Notes: generated from the sequence alone by a model not told the origin. A stretch of DNA of 64,000 nt from Pseudomonas sp. FP1742 (GCF_030687145.1 NZ_CP117460.1:6262001-6326000), one strand, 5' to 3'; counted from the stretch's first letter, positions 9,695 to 18,853 are shown. Program-made: numbers and translations.

Positions 9695-10828
9695 TCAACT
9701 GCCTCCCAATAAAGTGGCCACGTTACGTTCGGCCATCGCCGGCCCGACGCTCATGCCGACACCGGAGTGCATCAGCGCCACGCTCACACCCGGCATCGGA
9801 CGCAGAAAAGAAAACGGGCCGGGGCCGCGTGAACCGTAAACACCCTGCCAGCGCTCGACCACCTGCACTTTGCAGCCCAACGTCTGCTCGGCCAGTTCGA
9901 GCATCCAGTCGTCCACCTGTTCGGCATTGAACGGTGATGGATCGCTGCCGTAATGGTGGGAGTCGCCGATGATCAACTCACCGTAAGGCGTCGGGCTGAT
10001 CAGCAGGTGAATGCCGTTTTCGTGCAGATGGGGTGCCTCGCGCAGAATCTGCGCCTGTACCGCCGCGGCTTCCGGCAGGTCGGCGAAGGCGCCGTAGTGC
10101 ACGCAACTCAGACCGGTGAGCAGCGCGTGTTGCAGGTTGAGGTTGATCTGCGGCCGGGCGCGGAGCATTTGCAGGCGGCAGACTTGCGGCTTGAGTTCGG
10201 CAATCGGCTCGGCCAGCAGCGTTTGATAATCGTGGCCAGAGCAGACGATGATCTGCCCCGCGCTGAAGGTGCCGGCAGTGCTGTACAAGCGGCCCGGCTC
10301 GATGTCGCGCACCAGGGTGGAAAAGTGAAACTCGACGCCCAACTCACGGTGCAGGTAGTCGATCAACGCCGGAATCGCCTCGCGGGAATACAGCTGTTGG
10401 TCATCCATGCCGTGCAACGCGGCGCGGTGATGGCTGAATTGACCGCCGTATAAATCCCGCAATGGGTTGCCGCGCAACAGCTCGACACGGTAACCGTGCT
10501 CCACGGCACGCCCAGCGCAGAAGGCTTCCAGCAAATGTTCTTCGGCTTCAGTGCGGGCGAACAGGTATGAGCCGTTGCGCTTGAGTTGCAGACCGGCCAG
10601 TTGCGCCCATTGGCCCCAGATGTCGCGGCTGGCCCTGGCCAGTTCGAGCATCGGTCCCGGTGGCTGGCCGGTGACCAGTGCCTGGCCGAAATTGCGCACC
10701 GAAGCGCCCAACGGTGTGGCGCTGCGTTCGAAGACTTTGACCTTGAGGCCGCGTCTGGCGGCGGCATAGGCGTGGGACAGGCCGAGGATGCCGGCGCCTA
10801 CGATCAGCATGTCGTTGTGGTGTGTCAT
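9695..10828 (-). CDS. FAD-dependent oxidoreductase of phosphonate clusters (TIGR03364-like)
   Basis: The 377-residue protein opens with a dinucleotide-binding motif (LIVGAGILGLSHAYAAARRG, GxGxxG at residues about 10-15) and has the DAAO/GlpD fold landmarks, including VCSGHDYQT and a C-terminal GVYGSRGPGPF...HSGVGMSVGPA segment. It is the last gene of a minus-strand block with an AEP-type ABC transporter, the setting typical of the TIGR03364 clade. As I recall, related flavoenzymes oxidise 2-aminoethylphosphonate or its N-methyl derivative to phosphonoacetaldehyde; the substrate here is inferred. The ATG at 10828 is chosen because upstream in-frame codons are translated REP repeat. AGGA lies about 10 bases before it. 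Confidence 0.75.
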   Translation of the reverse strand: MTHHNDMLIVGAGILGLSHAYAAARRGLKVKVFERSATPLGASVRNFGQALVTGQPPGPMLELARASRDIWGQWAQLAGLQLKRNGSYLFARTEAEEHLLEAFCAGRAVEHGYRVELLRGNPLRDLYGGQFSHHRAALHGMDDQQLYSREAIPALIDYLHRELGVEFHFSTLVRDIEPGRLYSTAGTFSAGQIIVCSGHDYQTLLAEPIAELKPQVCRLQMLRARPQINLNLQHALLTGLSCVHYGAFADLPEAAAVQAQILREAPHLHENGIHLLISPTPYGELIIGDSHHYGSDPSPFNAEQVDDWMLELAEQTLGCKVQVVERWQGVYGSRGPGPFSFLRPMPGVSVALMHSGVGMSVGPAMAERNVATLLGGS

Positions 10829-10856
10829 TAAGAGATGTCCTGAATTCGAAGCCGCC

Positions 10857-10926
10857 TTCGCGAGCAAGCCCGCTCCCACAGGGTCCGTGGCGTTCACAAA
10901 ACCTGTGGGAGCGAGCCTGCTCGCGA
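10857..10926. repeat. REPIN inside the AEP operon
   Basis: An inverted REP pair, GCGAGCAAGCCCGC and GCGAGCCTGCTCGCGA, lies in the gap between the binding-protein gene and the oxidoreductase gene. The second arm differs from the main consensus (GCGAGCCTG instead of GCGGGCTTG). A hairpin at this place would lower expression of the last gene or stabilise the upstream message. Confidence 0.85.
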
Positions 10927-10950
10927 TGAGGCCTTGTCAGCCGACGAAGA

Positions 10951-11976
10951 TTACTTGGCAGCCACTTTCTCGGACTTGCCGTCATAGCGTTTGCGCCATT
11001 CGCTGAGGATCTCGTCGCGATTCTTCGAGGCCCAGGCAAAGTCGTTCTTGATCAGGCGCTGCTCATAGTCCGCCGGCAATTCGGTCTGTGGCTTGGCGAT
11101 ACCCGGTTGTGCGAGCACCGCGAAGTTCTCTTTATAAAGCTCCATCGCCGCCGGGCTCGCAGAGAAGTCAGCGAGTTTTTTCGCCGCCTCTTCATGCGTG
11201 GTGCCTTTGATCACGGCGGTCGCTTCGATTTCCCAGCCCAAACCTTCCTTCGGCAGGATGATGTCCAGCGGCGCACCCTGGCGTTTCAACTGAACGGCCG
11301 GGTATTCGAAGGAAATACCGATCGGGAACTCACCAGCCGCCGCGAGTTTGCACGGCTTGGAACCGGAGTGAACGTACTGGCCGATGTTCTGGTGCAGGTC
11401 GTCCATGTACTGCCAGCCCTGCTTCTCGCCGAAGGTTTGCAGCCAGGCGCTGACGTCGAGGAAACCGGTGCCGGACGAGGCCGGGTTGGGCATGACGATC
11501 TTGCCTTTGTACTCAGGCTTGGTCAGGTCCTGCCAGCTCACGGGTTTGCTCAGCCCCTGCTTTTCGGCTTCAACAGTGTTGAAGCAAATGGTTGCCGCCC
11601 ACACATCCATGCCGACCCAGGCCGGTGGGTTGGCGGCGTCGCGGTAGTTGCCGCCGATCTTGCCCAGGTCCTTCGGCGCGTAGCTTTGCAGCATGCCTTG
11701 CTGATCGAGGATCGCCAGGCTCGATGCCGCCAGGCCCCACACTGCGTCGGCTTGCGGACGGGCTTTTTCGGCCAGCAGTTTGGCAGTGATGATGCCAGTG
11801 GAGTCGCGTACCCACTTGATCTCGACGTCCGGGTTGGCCTTTTCGAAAGCCTCTTTGTAGGTTTTCAGTTGTTCGGCTTCGAGGGCGGTGTACACCGTCA
11901 ACTCGGTTTTCGCCGCGTAAGCGTTCAGGCTGAAAGCGGTGAGGACAGCAGCGGCCAGGGCCAAGGGCTTGAACAT
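10951..11976 (-). CDS. 2-aminoethylphosphonate-type ABC transporter, periplasmic binding protein
   Basis: The ATG at 11976 gives a 341-residue precursor with a clear signal peptide (MFKPLALAAAVLTAFSLNAYA, cleavage after residue 21). The mature part begins KTELTVYTALEAEQLKTYKEAF and is an iron/thiamin/AEP-class extracellular solute-binding protein. The LLAEKARPQADAVWGLAASS and PNPASSGTGFLDVSAWLQTFGE stretches fit the AEP-binding group (TIGR03261, often called PhnS2). It lies immediately after the permease gene (32 bp). Binding of AEP is inferred from family and operon; ferric iron is the main alternative ligand for this fold. A much longer open frame upstream is antisense permease sequence and was ignored. 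Confidence 0.78.
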   Translation of the reverse strand: MFKPLALAAAVLTAFSLNAYAAKTELTVYTALEAEQLKTYKEAFEKANPDVEIKWVRDSTGIITAKLLAEKARPQADAVWGLAASSLAILDQQGMLQSYAPKDLGKIGGNYRDAANPPAWVGMDVWAATICFNTVEAEKQGLSKPVSWQDLTKPEYKGKIVMPNPASSGTGFLDVSAWLQTFGEKQGWQYMDDLHQNIGQYVHSGSKPCKLAAAGEFPIGISFEYPAVQLKRQGAPLDIILPKEGLGWEIEATAVIKGTTHEEAAKKLADFSASPAAMELYKENFAVLAQPGIAKPQTELPADYEQRLIKNDFAWASKNRDEILSEWRKRYDGKSEKVAAK

Positions 11977-12008
11977 GGTGCAATTCCTGTATGAGTTGAA
12001 GGTGTGAA

Positions 12009-13733
12009 TCAAAGACCGGGCGCGGTCTGCCGCCAGGCCTGGGAGCGGCGTAACAAACCGCGCGAGGCCCAGGCCAGCAGCAGGGACACGCCCGCCGAGG
12101 TGAACAGAATCAGGGTCGACATCGCCGCCGCGCCGCCGACGTTGCCGGCGTCGTCCATGTTCAGCACCGCCACCGCCGCAAGGATGGTGTCGGGGCTGTA
12201 GAGGAAGATTGCCGCCGAAACGGTGGTCATGGCCGAGACGAACAGATAGCGCACGATGTCCAGCAGCGCCGGCAGGCAAATCGGCACGGTGACCCGCAGG
12301 TAATGCCGGTACAGCGGCGCCTTGAGCGACAGAGCGGCGGCTTCAAACTCGGCGTCGAGCTGGCGCAGCGCGGTGGTCGCGGTCATTTGCGCAGTGGTCA
12401 AATAGTGAGCAATGGTGCAGACCACCAGCAGCGTCATGCTGCCGTAGAGCACATGCAGCGGATTGCCGCTGAGGTTGAAGAAGAAGACGTAACCCAGGCC
12501 CAGCACCAGACCCGGCACCGCCATCGGTATGAAACTGAGCATGCGCAGGGTCAGATTCAGCCCGCGCTGGCCACGGGTTTTCTCCATCAGGTAGGCGCCG
12601 GTGAAGATCAGCACGCTGCCGATCAACGCCGTGCACAACGCCATCTTCACGCTGTTGCCGTAGGCCAGCCAGCCACCGCCCGCGGTGTCGTTGAACTGGT
12701 AATGGTTGAGCGACAGCGACAGGTTGTACGGCCAGAACTTCACCAGCGACGAGTACACCGCCATGCCGAACACCAGCAGCAACACCGCGCAGATCAGCAG
12801 CACGATGGCCAGATAACAACCGTCGCGCAGCCTCGACGGCATTGGCTGAAAGACTTGCGCCCGACCACTCATGCAATCGCCATGACGCCGACGCAGCCAG
12901 GCGTCGACACCAAAGCTGAACAGCGCCGGCAGCAGCAGAACCATGCCGATCAGTGCGCCGCGACCGAATTGTTGCTGGCCGACCACCGCTTTGTAGGCTT
13001 CCAGCGCCAGCACTTGATAGTCTCCACCGACCACCACGGGCACACCGAAGTCGGTGATGGTCAGGGTGAACACCAGACAGAACGCCGCGAACACCGCCTG
13101 ACGGGTCGCCGGCCAAGTGATGCTGCGAAAGGCTTTCGCCGGGCTCGCGCCCATGCTGGAGGCGGCATCGAACAGTCGCGCATCCGCCAGGGACAGCGCC
13201 GACAGCAAAATCATCAAGGCGTGCGGGAAGGTGTAGATGACCTCGCCGAGCACAATGCCCCAGAAACCGTAGATATTGTCCGAGAACAGACCGCGCAACA
13301 GGCCCTGATTGCCGAACAGATAAACCAGCGCAATCCCCGGCAACATCGACGGCGCCATCAACGGCAGCAATGACATGCCGCGCCAGATGCCTTTGCCGGG
13401 AATCAACGTGCGTTGCAGGGCGTAGGCAAACAGGTAGGCCAACGGTACGACAATCGCCGCCACGCTGAGGGAAACCTTCAGGCTATTGCCCAGCAACCAA
13501 TGGAAATTCGCGCTGGTCAGCAGTTCTCGGGCAGCCACCAGACCACCGCCCTGCCCGGCCTGCGAACTGAACCCGCGCCAGAAGATCGCCAGCAATGGCA
13601 TCAACACCGCGACACCGAGCAACACCAGCAACAGCACCTTGCCGCCGACCACGAACAGCCGATCGCCAATCTCCGCGCGCAAGGTCTGCCGAACCTGCTT
13701 ATGCGGTATCGGCAGCGCGAGGTTTGCGCTCAT
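12009..13733 (-). CDS. 2-aminoethylphosphonate-type ABC transporter permease (two fused domains)
   Basis: This 574-residue inner-membrane protein has two copies of the binding-protein-dependent permease domain, each with about six helices. EAA-like loops are visible at SSMGASPAKAFRSITWP (first half) and LSLKAPLYRHYLRVTVP (second half), where the ATPase docks. The fused arrangement is typical of iron and AEP (PhnU2-like) importers. Its ATG at 13733 shares one base with the stop codon of the ATPase gene (TGATG), indicating translational coupling. Starts upstream of this would overlap the ATPase gene extensively. Confidence 0.8.
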   Translation of the reverse strand: MSANLALPIPHKQVRQTLRAEIGDRLFVVGGKVLLLVLLGVAVLMPLLAIFWRGFSSQAGQGGGLVAARELLTSANFHWLLGNSLKVSLSVAAIVVPLAYLFAYALQRTLIPGKGIWRGMSLLPLMAPSMLPGIALVYLFGNQGLLRGLFSDNIYGFWGIVLGEVIYTFPHALMILLSALSLADARLFDAASSMGASPAKAFRSITWPATRQAVFAAFCLVFTLTITDFGVPVVVGGDYQVLALEAYKAVVGQQQFGRGALIGMVLLLPALFSFGVDAWLRRRHGDCMSGRAQVFQPMPSRLRDGCYLAIVLLICAVLLLVFGMAVYSSLVKFWPYNLSLSLNHYQFNDTAGGGWLAYGNSVKMALCTALIGSVLIFTGAYLMEKTRGQRGLNLTLRMLSFIPMAVPGLVLGLGYVFFFNLSGNPLHVLYGSMTLLVVCTIAHYLTTAQMTATTALRQLDAEFEAAALSLKAPLYRHYLRVTVPICLPALLDIVRYLFVSAMTTVSAAIFLYSPDTILAAVAVLNMDDAGNVGGAAAMSTLILFTSAGVSLLLAWASRGLLRRSQAWRQTAPGL

Positions 13734-14809
13734 CAGGCGAACACCTGCAGGCTGCGCGGCGGCAAGGCGACCATGATTTGCCGGGCGCCGAGACGCGGCA
13801 TGGCTTCCGGCGCCAGTTCGGCCAGCAATGCATGACCCGGCAGTTGATCGAGTTCGAAACTCATGCGGCAACGGTTGCCGAGGAACGTGATTTCGCGAAC
13901 CTTGGCCGGGAACAGGTTTTCTTCATGCACCAGCGGGTTGACGTTGATCGCCTCGGGGCGGCAGAACAAACGGCCCGAGACGGTCAGGGCGCTGCCTTCG
14001 GCCAGGCGCATGTGCATCCCGCCGACCTGGGCATGACTGTCGCTGCTACGGCGAAACGGCAGCCAGTTGCCCTGACCGACGAACTCCGCCACAAACGGCG
14101 TGGCCGGGCGGTCGTAGATGTCCTGCGGCGTGGCGTACTGCTCGACCCTGCCGTTGTTCATCACGGCGATGCGGTCGGCCATCAACATGGCTTCGTCCTG
14201 ATTGTGGGTGACCATCAGGGTGGTGATGCCGAGATTGCGCTGCAATTGGCGCAGTTCGGTGCACAGATGCTCGCGGACCCGGGCGTCGAGCGCCGACATC
14301 GGTTCGTCCAGCAGCAACAAGGAAGGGGCCGGCGCCAGAGCCCGGGCCAGCGCTACGCGTTGCTGCTGACCACCGGACAACTGGCCGGGGTATTTTTTCT
14401 CGCTGCCGATCAGGCCGACCAGTTCCAGCATCTGACCGACGCGCTGGCGCACTTCATCGCGACCGCTGCTAGAGAGGCCGTAGGCGATGTTCGCTTCGAC
14501 GGTGAGATTGGGAAACAGCGCGTAGGACTGGAAGAGAATGCCGTAGTCCCGGGCTTGAGGCGGCAGGTGGGAAACGTCGCGATCGCCAAGGTACAACTCG
14601 CCGCTGTCTTGTTTCTCAAGGCCGGCGATGCAGCGCAGCAAGGTGGTCTTGCCACAACCCGACGGCCCCAGCAGACACACCAGTTCACCGGCTGCCACGT
14701 CGAGGGAAACGTTATCCAGCGCGGTGAACGCGCCGAAGCGCTTCTGCACGCCGCGCACTTTCATCGGCGCACCGGGGTTGGTCAGGGCAGTTGCGATCGA
14801 GTGGTTCAT
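13733..14809 (-). CDS. 2-aminoethylphosphonate-type ABC transporter ATP-binding protein
   Basis: The 358-residue ATPase carries Walker A GPSGCGKTT at residues 48-56, the Q-loop FQSYALFPNLTV, the signature [15 protein letters not shown] and Walker B LLLLDEP. A C-terminal TOBE-type domain of about 110 residues follows, as in sugar, polyamine and PhnT2-like importers. It is the first gene of the minus-strand transport operon (ATPase, permease, binding protein, oxidoreductase). About 250 bp containing a REPIN separates it from the LysR gene upstream. Substrate is assigned from the operon, not from the ATPase itself. Confidence 0.8.
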   Translation of the reverse strand: MNHSIATALTNPGAPMKVRGVQKRFGAFTALDNVSLDVAAGELVCLLGPSGCGKTTLLRCIAGLEKQDSGELYLGDRDVSHLPPQARDYGILFQSYALFPNLTVEANIAYGLSSSGRDEVRQRVGQMLELVGLIGSEKKYPGQLSGGQQQRVALARALAPAPSLLLLDEPMSALDARVREHLCTELRQLQRNLGITTLMVTHNQDEAMLMADRIAVMNNGRVEQYATPQDIYDRPATPFVAEFVGQGNWLPFRRSSDSHAQVGGMHMRLAEGSALTVSGRLFCRPEAINVNPLVHEENLFPAKVREITFLGNRCRMSFELDQLPGHALLAELAPEAMPRLGARQIMVALPPRSLQVFA

Positions 14810-14941
14810 GGACAGGCCTCATCAAGCAGATGAGGGCCATCCTAGGTTTGCAATGCGTCCGTCATGTGGCAGCAAGGCAAAAACGGCCGATAGTGGTATT
14901 AGAGGATTTTGGTTGGATACAGCGGCGACCGGACGGACGCC

Positions 14942-15033
14942 TTCGCGAGCAAGCCCGCTCCCACATTAGATCTTCGGTGAACATTGATTTTGTGTCAGGC
15001 GCGATCCAGTGTGGGAGCGGGCTTGCTCGCGAA
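14942..15033. repeat. REPIN
   Basis: Inverted REP pair with the standard core in both arms, between the LysR gene and the AEP transport operon. Confidence 0.9.
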
Positions 15034-15058
15034 GGGGCCCTCACATACACCACAACTC

Positions 15059-15922
15059 TTAAACCGGGGCCATTTCCTGCGCCAACCCTAGAAACGCCGC
15101 CGGCAGCCGCGCGCCTTTTCGCTCCTTGAGGCAGTACAGGTACTCGAGAATCTGCGGCGCATTTTCGAGGGTCAGCACCCGCAATTGCGGATCGTGCGGC
15201 ACTTCCTGGCGGGCGATGATGCTGATACCGATGTTGCGCAACACCGCCTCACGAATCGACTCGCGGCTACCAATCTCCAGCAACGGCCCGAAACTTACCC
15301 CGGTGCCGGCCAGCAACTCTTCGGTCAAGCGCCGGGTGGTCGAGCCCGACTCGCGCATCAACAAGGTGTGCCCCGCCAGCGCACTGAGCGGCACATGGTC
15401 ATGCACCGCCAGCGGATGATTACGATGCACCGCCAACACCAGCGGATCACTGCCCAGTACCCGGCGGATCAGCCGCGCATCGTCGAGCAACTGCGAGGAC
15501 GCGGCGACATCGACCCGGTACTCCTCCAGCGCTTCGAGCACCTGCTGGGAATTGCCGATTTCCACCGACACCTCCACCTGCGGCAAGCGCTCGCGAAAGG
15601 TCTTCACCAGATCGAGGATGTAGTACGGCGCCGTGGCGGCGATGCGCAACGTGCCCTGGACCTGACCGCTGTTACGCAGGAAGAACTCGATATCGGCTTC
15701 CTGCTGCAGCAGTGCCTTGACCATCGGCAACAACCGCGCGCCTTCGTCGCTGACGCTGAGGCGGCGACCGCCACGGTAGAACAGCTCCACCGAATACTGG
15801 CTTTCCAGGTGCCGGATCTGGGTCGTCACCGTCGGTTGGCTCAGGCCGAGCTTTTTCGCCGCCAGGGTAATGCTGCCCAGCCGGGCCACCATGTAAAACG
15901 CCTTCAGCTCGGCACTCAGCAC
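15059..15922 (-). CDS. LysR-type regulator of the phosphonate (AEP) cluster
   Basis: The 287-residue protein has an N-terminal LysR helix-turn-helix (GSITLAAKKLGLSQPTVTTQIRHLE, near residues 16-40) and a type 2 periplasmic-binding-like effector domain. The N-terminus LSAELKAFYMVARLGSIT and its place beside an AEP transport operon fit the AEP-associated LysR group (TIGR03339). The start is a GTG at 15922, supported by GAGGA six bases upstream; no suitable ATG is near. The start lies 16 bp from the cadA stop on the same strand with no terminator between, so read-through from cadA is possible. It probably activates the downstream transport operon in response to AEP. Confidence 0.78.
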   Translation of the reverse strand: MLSAELKAFYMVARLGSITLAAKKLGLSQPTVTTQIRHLESQYSVELFYRGGRRLSVSDEGARLLPMVKALLQQEADIEFFLRNSGQVQGTLRIAATAPYYILDLVKTFRERLPQVEVSVEIGNSQQVLEALEEYRVDVAASSQLLDDARLIRRVLGSDPLVLAVHRNHPLAVHDHVPLSALAGHTLLMRESGSTTRRLTEELLAGTGVSFGPLLEIGSRESIREAVLRNIGISIIARQEVPHDPQLRVLTLENAPQILEYLYCLKERKGARLPAAFLGLAQEMAPV

Positions 15923-15938
15923 ACCCGTTCCTCATCGT

Positions 15939-18194
15939 CTATTTGCGCAACAGGCGCAAACCGTTGAAAACCACCAACAGGCTCACGCCCATGTCGGCGA
16001 ACACCGCCATCCACATGGTGGCGAGCCCGGCGAAGGTTACCCCAAGAAAGATCGCTTTGATGACCAATGCCAGGGCAATGTTCTGTTTGAGGATATTGGA
16101 GGTCTGCCGCGACAAGCTGATGAAGGCCGGGATCTTGCGCAGATCGTCGTCCATCAGGGCGACATCGGCGGTTTCGATGGCGGTGTCGGTCCCGGCGGCC
16201 GCCATGGCGAAACCGACCTCGGCCCGCGCCAGTGCGGGGGCGTCGTTGATGCCGTCGCCGACCATTCCCACGCGATAGCCCTGGGCATACAACGTTTCGA
16301 TGGCCTGCAGCTTCTCGCTCGGTAACAGATCGCCTTGCGCCTGATCGATGCCCACATGGGCGGCGATGACCTCGGCGGTGTGAACGTTGTCACCGGTCAG
16401 CATCAGGGTTTTGATGCCCAGTTCATGCAATTGCTGGATCGCTTCGCGACTGGTCGCTTTCACGGTGTCCGCGACGGCAAACAAGGCCAGCGGACCCGAC
16501 TTGTCGAGCAATAGCACCACCGACTTGCCCTGTTTCTCCAGCGCAAACAGCTGCTCTTCCAGCGCTGGCGAACACAGGCCCAGATCTTCCACCAGGCGGT
16601 GATTACCCAAATGGTAGAGCTCACCGTTGATCTCACCGCGCACGCCCCGTCCCGCCAGGGCGTGAAAGTTATCCACAGTCAGCGGCGCAGTTGGGTTATC
16701 CACAACGGCATCCATAGCCGCGTTAGCGATGGCCAGCGACACCGGGTGATCCGAGCGACCCGCCAGTGCCGCCGCAATGGCCGGAGCTGTTTGATCGGCG
16801 GTCGGGTCGAGGGACAAATAGTCGGTCTGCACCGGTTTGCCGTGAGTGAGGGTGCCGGTCTTGTCGAAGGCCAGGTAGTCGAGTTTGTAGCCGTGCTCCA
16901 GATAAACGCCGCCCTTGACCAGAATCCCTTTGCGCGCCGCCGCCGCAAGGCCACTGACGATGGTCACCGGAGTGGAAATCACTAAGGCGCATGGGCAGGC
17001 GACCACCAGCAACACCAGCGCCCGGTAAATCCAGTCGAACCACAACGCGTCCATGAACAGCGGCGGGATCACCGCCACGGCCAGGGCCAGGATGAACACC
17101 GCCGGTGTGTAGATTTTTGAAAAGCTGTCGACGAAGCGCTGGGTCGGCGCCCGTGCCCCTTGAGCCTGTTCGACGGCGTGGATGATCCGCGCCAGGGTCG
17201 AGTGGTCGGCCGCTGCGGTCACGGTGTATTCCAGCGAACCGGACTGGTTGATGGTGCCGGCGAACACCTTGTCACCGATGGTTTTCTCCACCGGCAGGCT
17301 TTCACCGGTAATCGGCGCCTGGTTGATGGTCGAGCTGCCGGACAGCACTTCGCCGTCCAGACCGATCCGCTCGCCGGGACGCACCCGCACCCGTGCGCCC
17401 AGTTCGATGCTTTTCACCGGTTGTGCGACCCAACTGCCGTCGGCCTGCTGCACCGTGGCTTGCTCGGGCGCCATCTGCATCAGTCCGCCGATGGCGTTGC
17501 GCGCCCGGTCCAGGGACCTGGCTTCAATCAACTCGGCCACGGTGAACAGGAACATTACCATCGCCGCTTCCGGCCATTGACCGATCAGGATCGCACCGGT
17601 CACCGCGATGCTCATCAGCGCGTTGATGTTCAGGTTGAAGTTTTTCAGGGCGATCCAGCCCTTTTTATAGGTACCCAGGCCGCCACTGAGGATTGAGATC
17701 AGCGCAATCACCGCCACCACCCAAGTGGGCGCCGCGTTAGTGAAGTGGATCACTTCAGCCGCCAACGCACCAACGCCGGACAGCGCCAATGGCCACCAAG
17801 GTTTTTTCTCTGGCACAGGTATTGGCGCTTCGACGCCTTGTTCCAGTGGCTCAGCGTGCATGCCGAGGGATTTGATCGCCTCGATGATCGGCGCGGTGCC
17901 TGGCAGGTCATGGGTCACGCCCAACACCCGGTTGATCAGGTTGAACTCCAGTTGCTGCACGCCCGCAAGCTTGCCGAGTTTGTTCTGGATCAGCGTCTGC
18001 TCGGTCGGGCAGTCCATGGCCTCGATGCGGAAGCTGCTCAGCCGCGCGCCGACGGTCGGTGTCTCGCTCAACTTGATCAGCGATGGCGCCGCGGCTTTGG
18101 AGGAACAGCAGGAATCGCCGTGGCCGCCATGGTCATGCTTGTGGCTGTGATCGTGATCAGCCTCGGGTTTGTGGATGTGAAGAGAATCGCTCAT
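15939..18194 (-). CDS. cadA: Heavy-metal P-type ATPase, Cd/Zn/Pb exporter (CadA)
   Basis: This 751-residue P1B-type ATPase pumps divalent soft metals out of the cytoplasm. It starts with a His-rich tail (residues 12-26, HDHSHKHDHGGHG) and a CC pair, then one HMA domain with MDCPTE at 60-65, whose Glu is typical of Zn/Cd rather than Cu pumps. The transmembrane CPC motif is at 400-402, the phosphorylated Asp of DKTGT at 444, and GDGINDAPAL lies in the ATP domain. It is divergent from cadR over an 84-bp promoter region with a MerR-type dyad. The zinc exporter ZntA is the same family; substrate range is not separable from sequence. Confidence 0.93.
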   Translation of the reverse strand: MSDSLHIHKPEADHDHSHKHDHGGHGDSCCSSKAAAPSLIKLSETPTVGARLSSFRIEAMDCPTEQTLIQNKLGKLAGVQQLEFNLINRVLGVTHDLPGTAPIIEAIKSLGMHAEPLEQGVEAPIPVPEKKPWWPLALSGVGALAAEVIHFTNAAPTWVVAVIALISILSGGLGTYKKGWIALKNFNLNINALMSIAVTGAILIGQWPEAAMVMFLFTVAELIEARSLDRARNAIGGLMQMAPEQATVQQADGSWVAQPVKSIELGARVRVRPGERIGLDGEVLSGSSTINQAPITGESLPVEKTIGDKVFAGTINQSGSLEYTVTAAADHSTLARIIHAVEQAQGARAPTQRFVDSFSKIYTPAVFILALAVAVIPPLFMDALWFDWIYRALVLLVVACPCALVISTPVTIVSGLAAAARKGILVKGGVYLEHGYKLDYLAFDKTGTLTHGKPVQTDYLSLDPTADQTAPAIAAALAGRSDHPVSLAIANAAMDAVVDNPTAPLTVDNFHALAGRGVRGEINGELYHLGNHRLVEDLGLCSPALEEQLFALEKQGKSVVLLLDKSGPLALFAVADTVKATSREAIQQLHELGIKTLMLTGDNVHTAEVIAAHVGIDQAQGDLLPSEKLQAIETLYAQGYRVGMVGDGINDAPALARAEVGFAMAAAGTDTAIETADVALMDDDLRKIPAFISLSRQTSNILKQNIALALVIKAIFLGVTFAGLATMWMAVFADMGVSLLVVFNGLRLLRK

Positions 18195-18224
18195 TGGTCG
18201 CGTCCATGAAGGTGCCTGTTGCCA

Positions 18225-18255
18225 AGTAAAGACCCTGTAGCCACTATAGGGTCAA
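18225..18255 (-). promoter_or_regulatory. cadA promoter with CadR dyad operator
   Basis: On the minus strand a TTGACC -35 box (18255-18250) and a TTTACT -10 (18230-18225) are separated by 19 bp. The long spacer holds the dyad CCCTATAG...CTACAGGG. An over-long spacer filled by an inverted repeat is the hallmark of MerR-family activated promoters, where metal-bound regulator twists the DNA. The same dyad would also repress cadR on the plus strand. Confidence 0.85.
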
Positions 18256-18278
18256 GCACCCTTTTGGAGATTGACGCG

Positions 18279-18728
18279 ATGAAAATAGGAGAACTGGCGA
18301 AACTCACCGACTGCGCCGTGGAAACCATCCGCTACTACGAGCGCGAAAACCTGCTGCCGGAACCGGCCCGCAGCGACGGCAATTATCGCGTCTACACCCA
18401 GGCCCACGCCGAACGCCTGACCTTCATCCGCAATTGCCGCACCCTCGACATGACGCTCGAGGAAATCCGCAGCCTGCTGGCCCTGCGCGACAGCCCGCAG
18501 GATCAATGCGAAAACGTCAACGCGTTGATCGACGAGCATATCCACCATGTGAAGGCTCGAATCGACGGCTTGCAGGCCTTGCAGACACAACTGCTCGACC
18601 TGCGCCAACGCTGCAGCGAAGGGCCGGATATCGATCAGTGCGGGATTTTGCAGCGGCTGGAGGTCAGCGGTGGGGTGGTGGCGACGGAGGTTGAGCATTC
18701 CCATGTCGGCCGAAGCCACGGCCACTAA
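18279..18728 (+). CDS. cadR: MerR-family cadmium/zinc regulator CadR
   Basis: The 149-residue protein has the MerR N-terminus MKIGELAKLTDCAVETIRYYERE, a long dimerisation helix, and metal-site cysteines at 77, 112 and 121. The C-terminus is His-rich (HSHVGRSHGH), as in Pseudomonas CadR. As I remember the Pseudomonas putida protein, the loop between the last two cysteines is two residues shorter (112 and 119), so this metal loop may be slightly different. The ATG at 18279 is chosen over an upstream frame because the latter would begin inside the operator. Divergent from cadA, which it should activate on Cd(II). Confidence 0.92.
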   Translation: MKIGELAKLTDCAVETIRYYERENLLPEPARSDGNYRVYTQAHAERLTFIRNCRTLDMTLEEIRSLLALRDSPQDQCENVNALIDEHIHHVKARIDGLQALQTQLLDLRQRCSEGPDIDQCGILQRLEVSGGVVATEVEHSHVGRSHGH

Positions 18729-18744
18729 AAACACCAAAGAAACA

Positions 18745-18836
18745 ATGTGGGAGCGGGCTTGCTCGCGAAAGCGGTGTATCAGGCAACATTACTGTCGACT
18801 GATACTCCCTCTTCGCGAGCAAGCCCGCTCCCACAT
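18745..18836. repeat. REPIN
   Basis: Inverted REP pair with full-consensus arms between the convergent cadR and thyA genes. Confidence 0.9.
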
Positions 18837-18853
18837 TTGGTCGGCGTTAAGGC

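Noticed and set aside
10829..10897. Upstream extension of the FAD oxidoreductase (VGAGLLAKA...)
   Set aside because: These codons are translated REP sequence; the same peptide appears wherever a REPIN is read in that frame.
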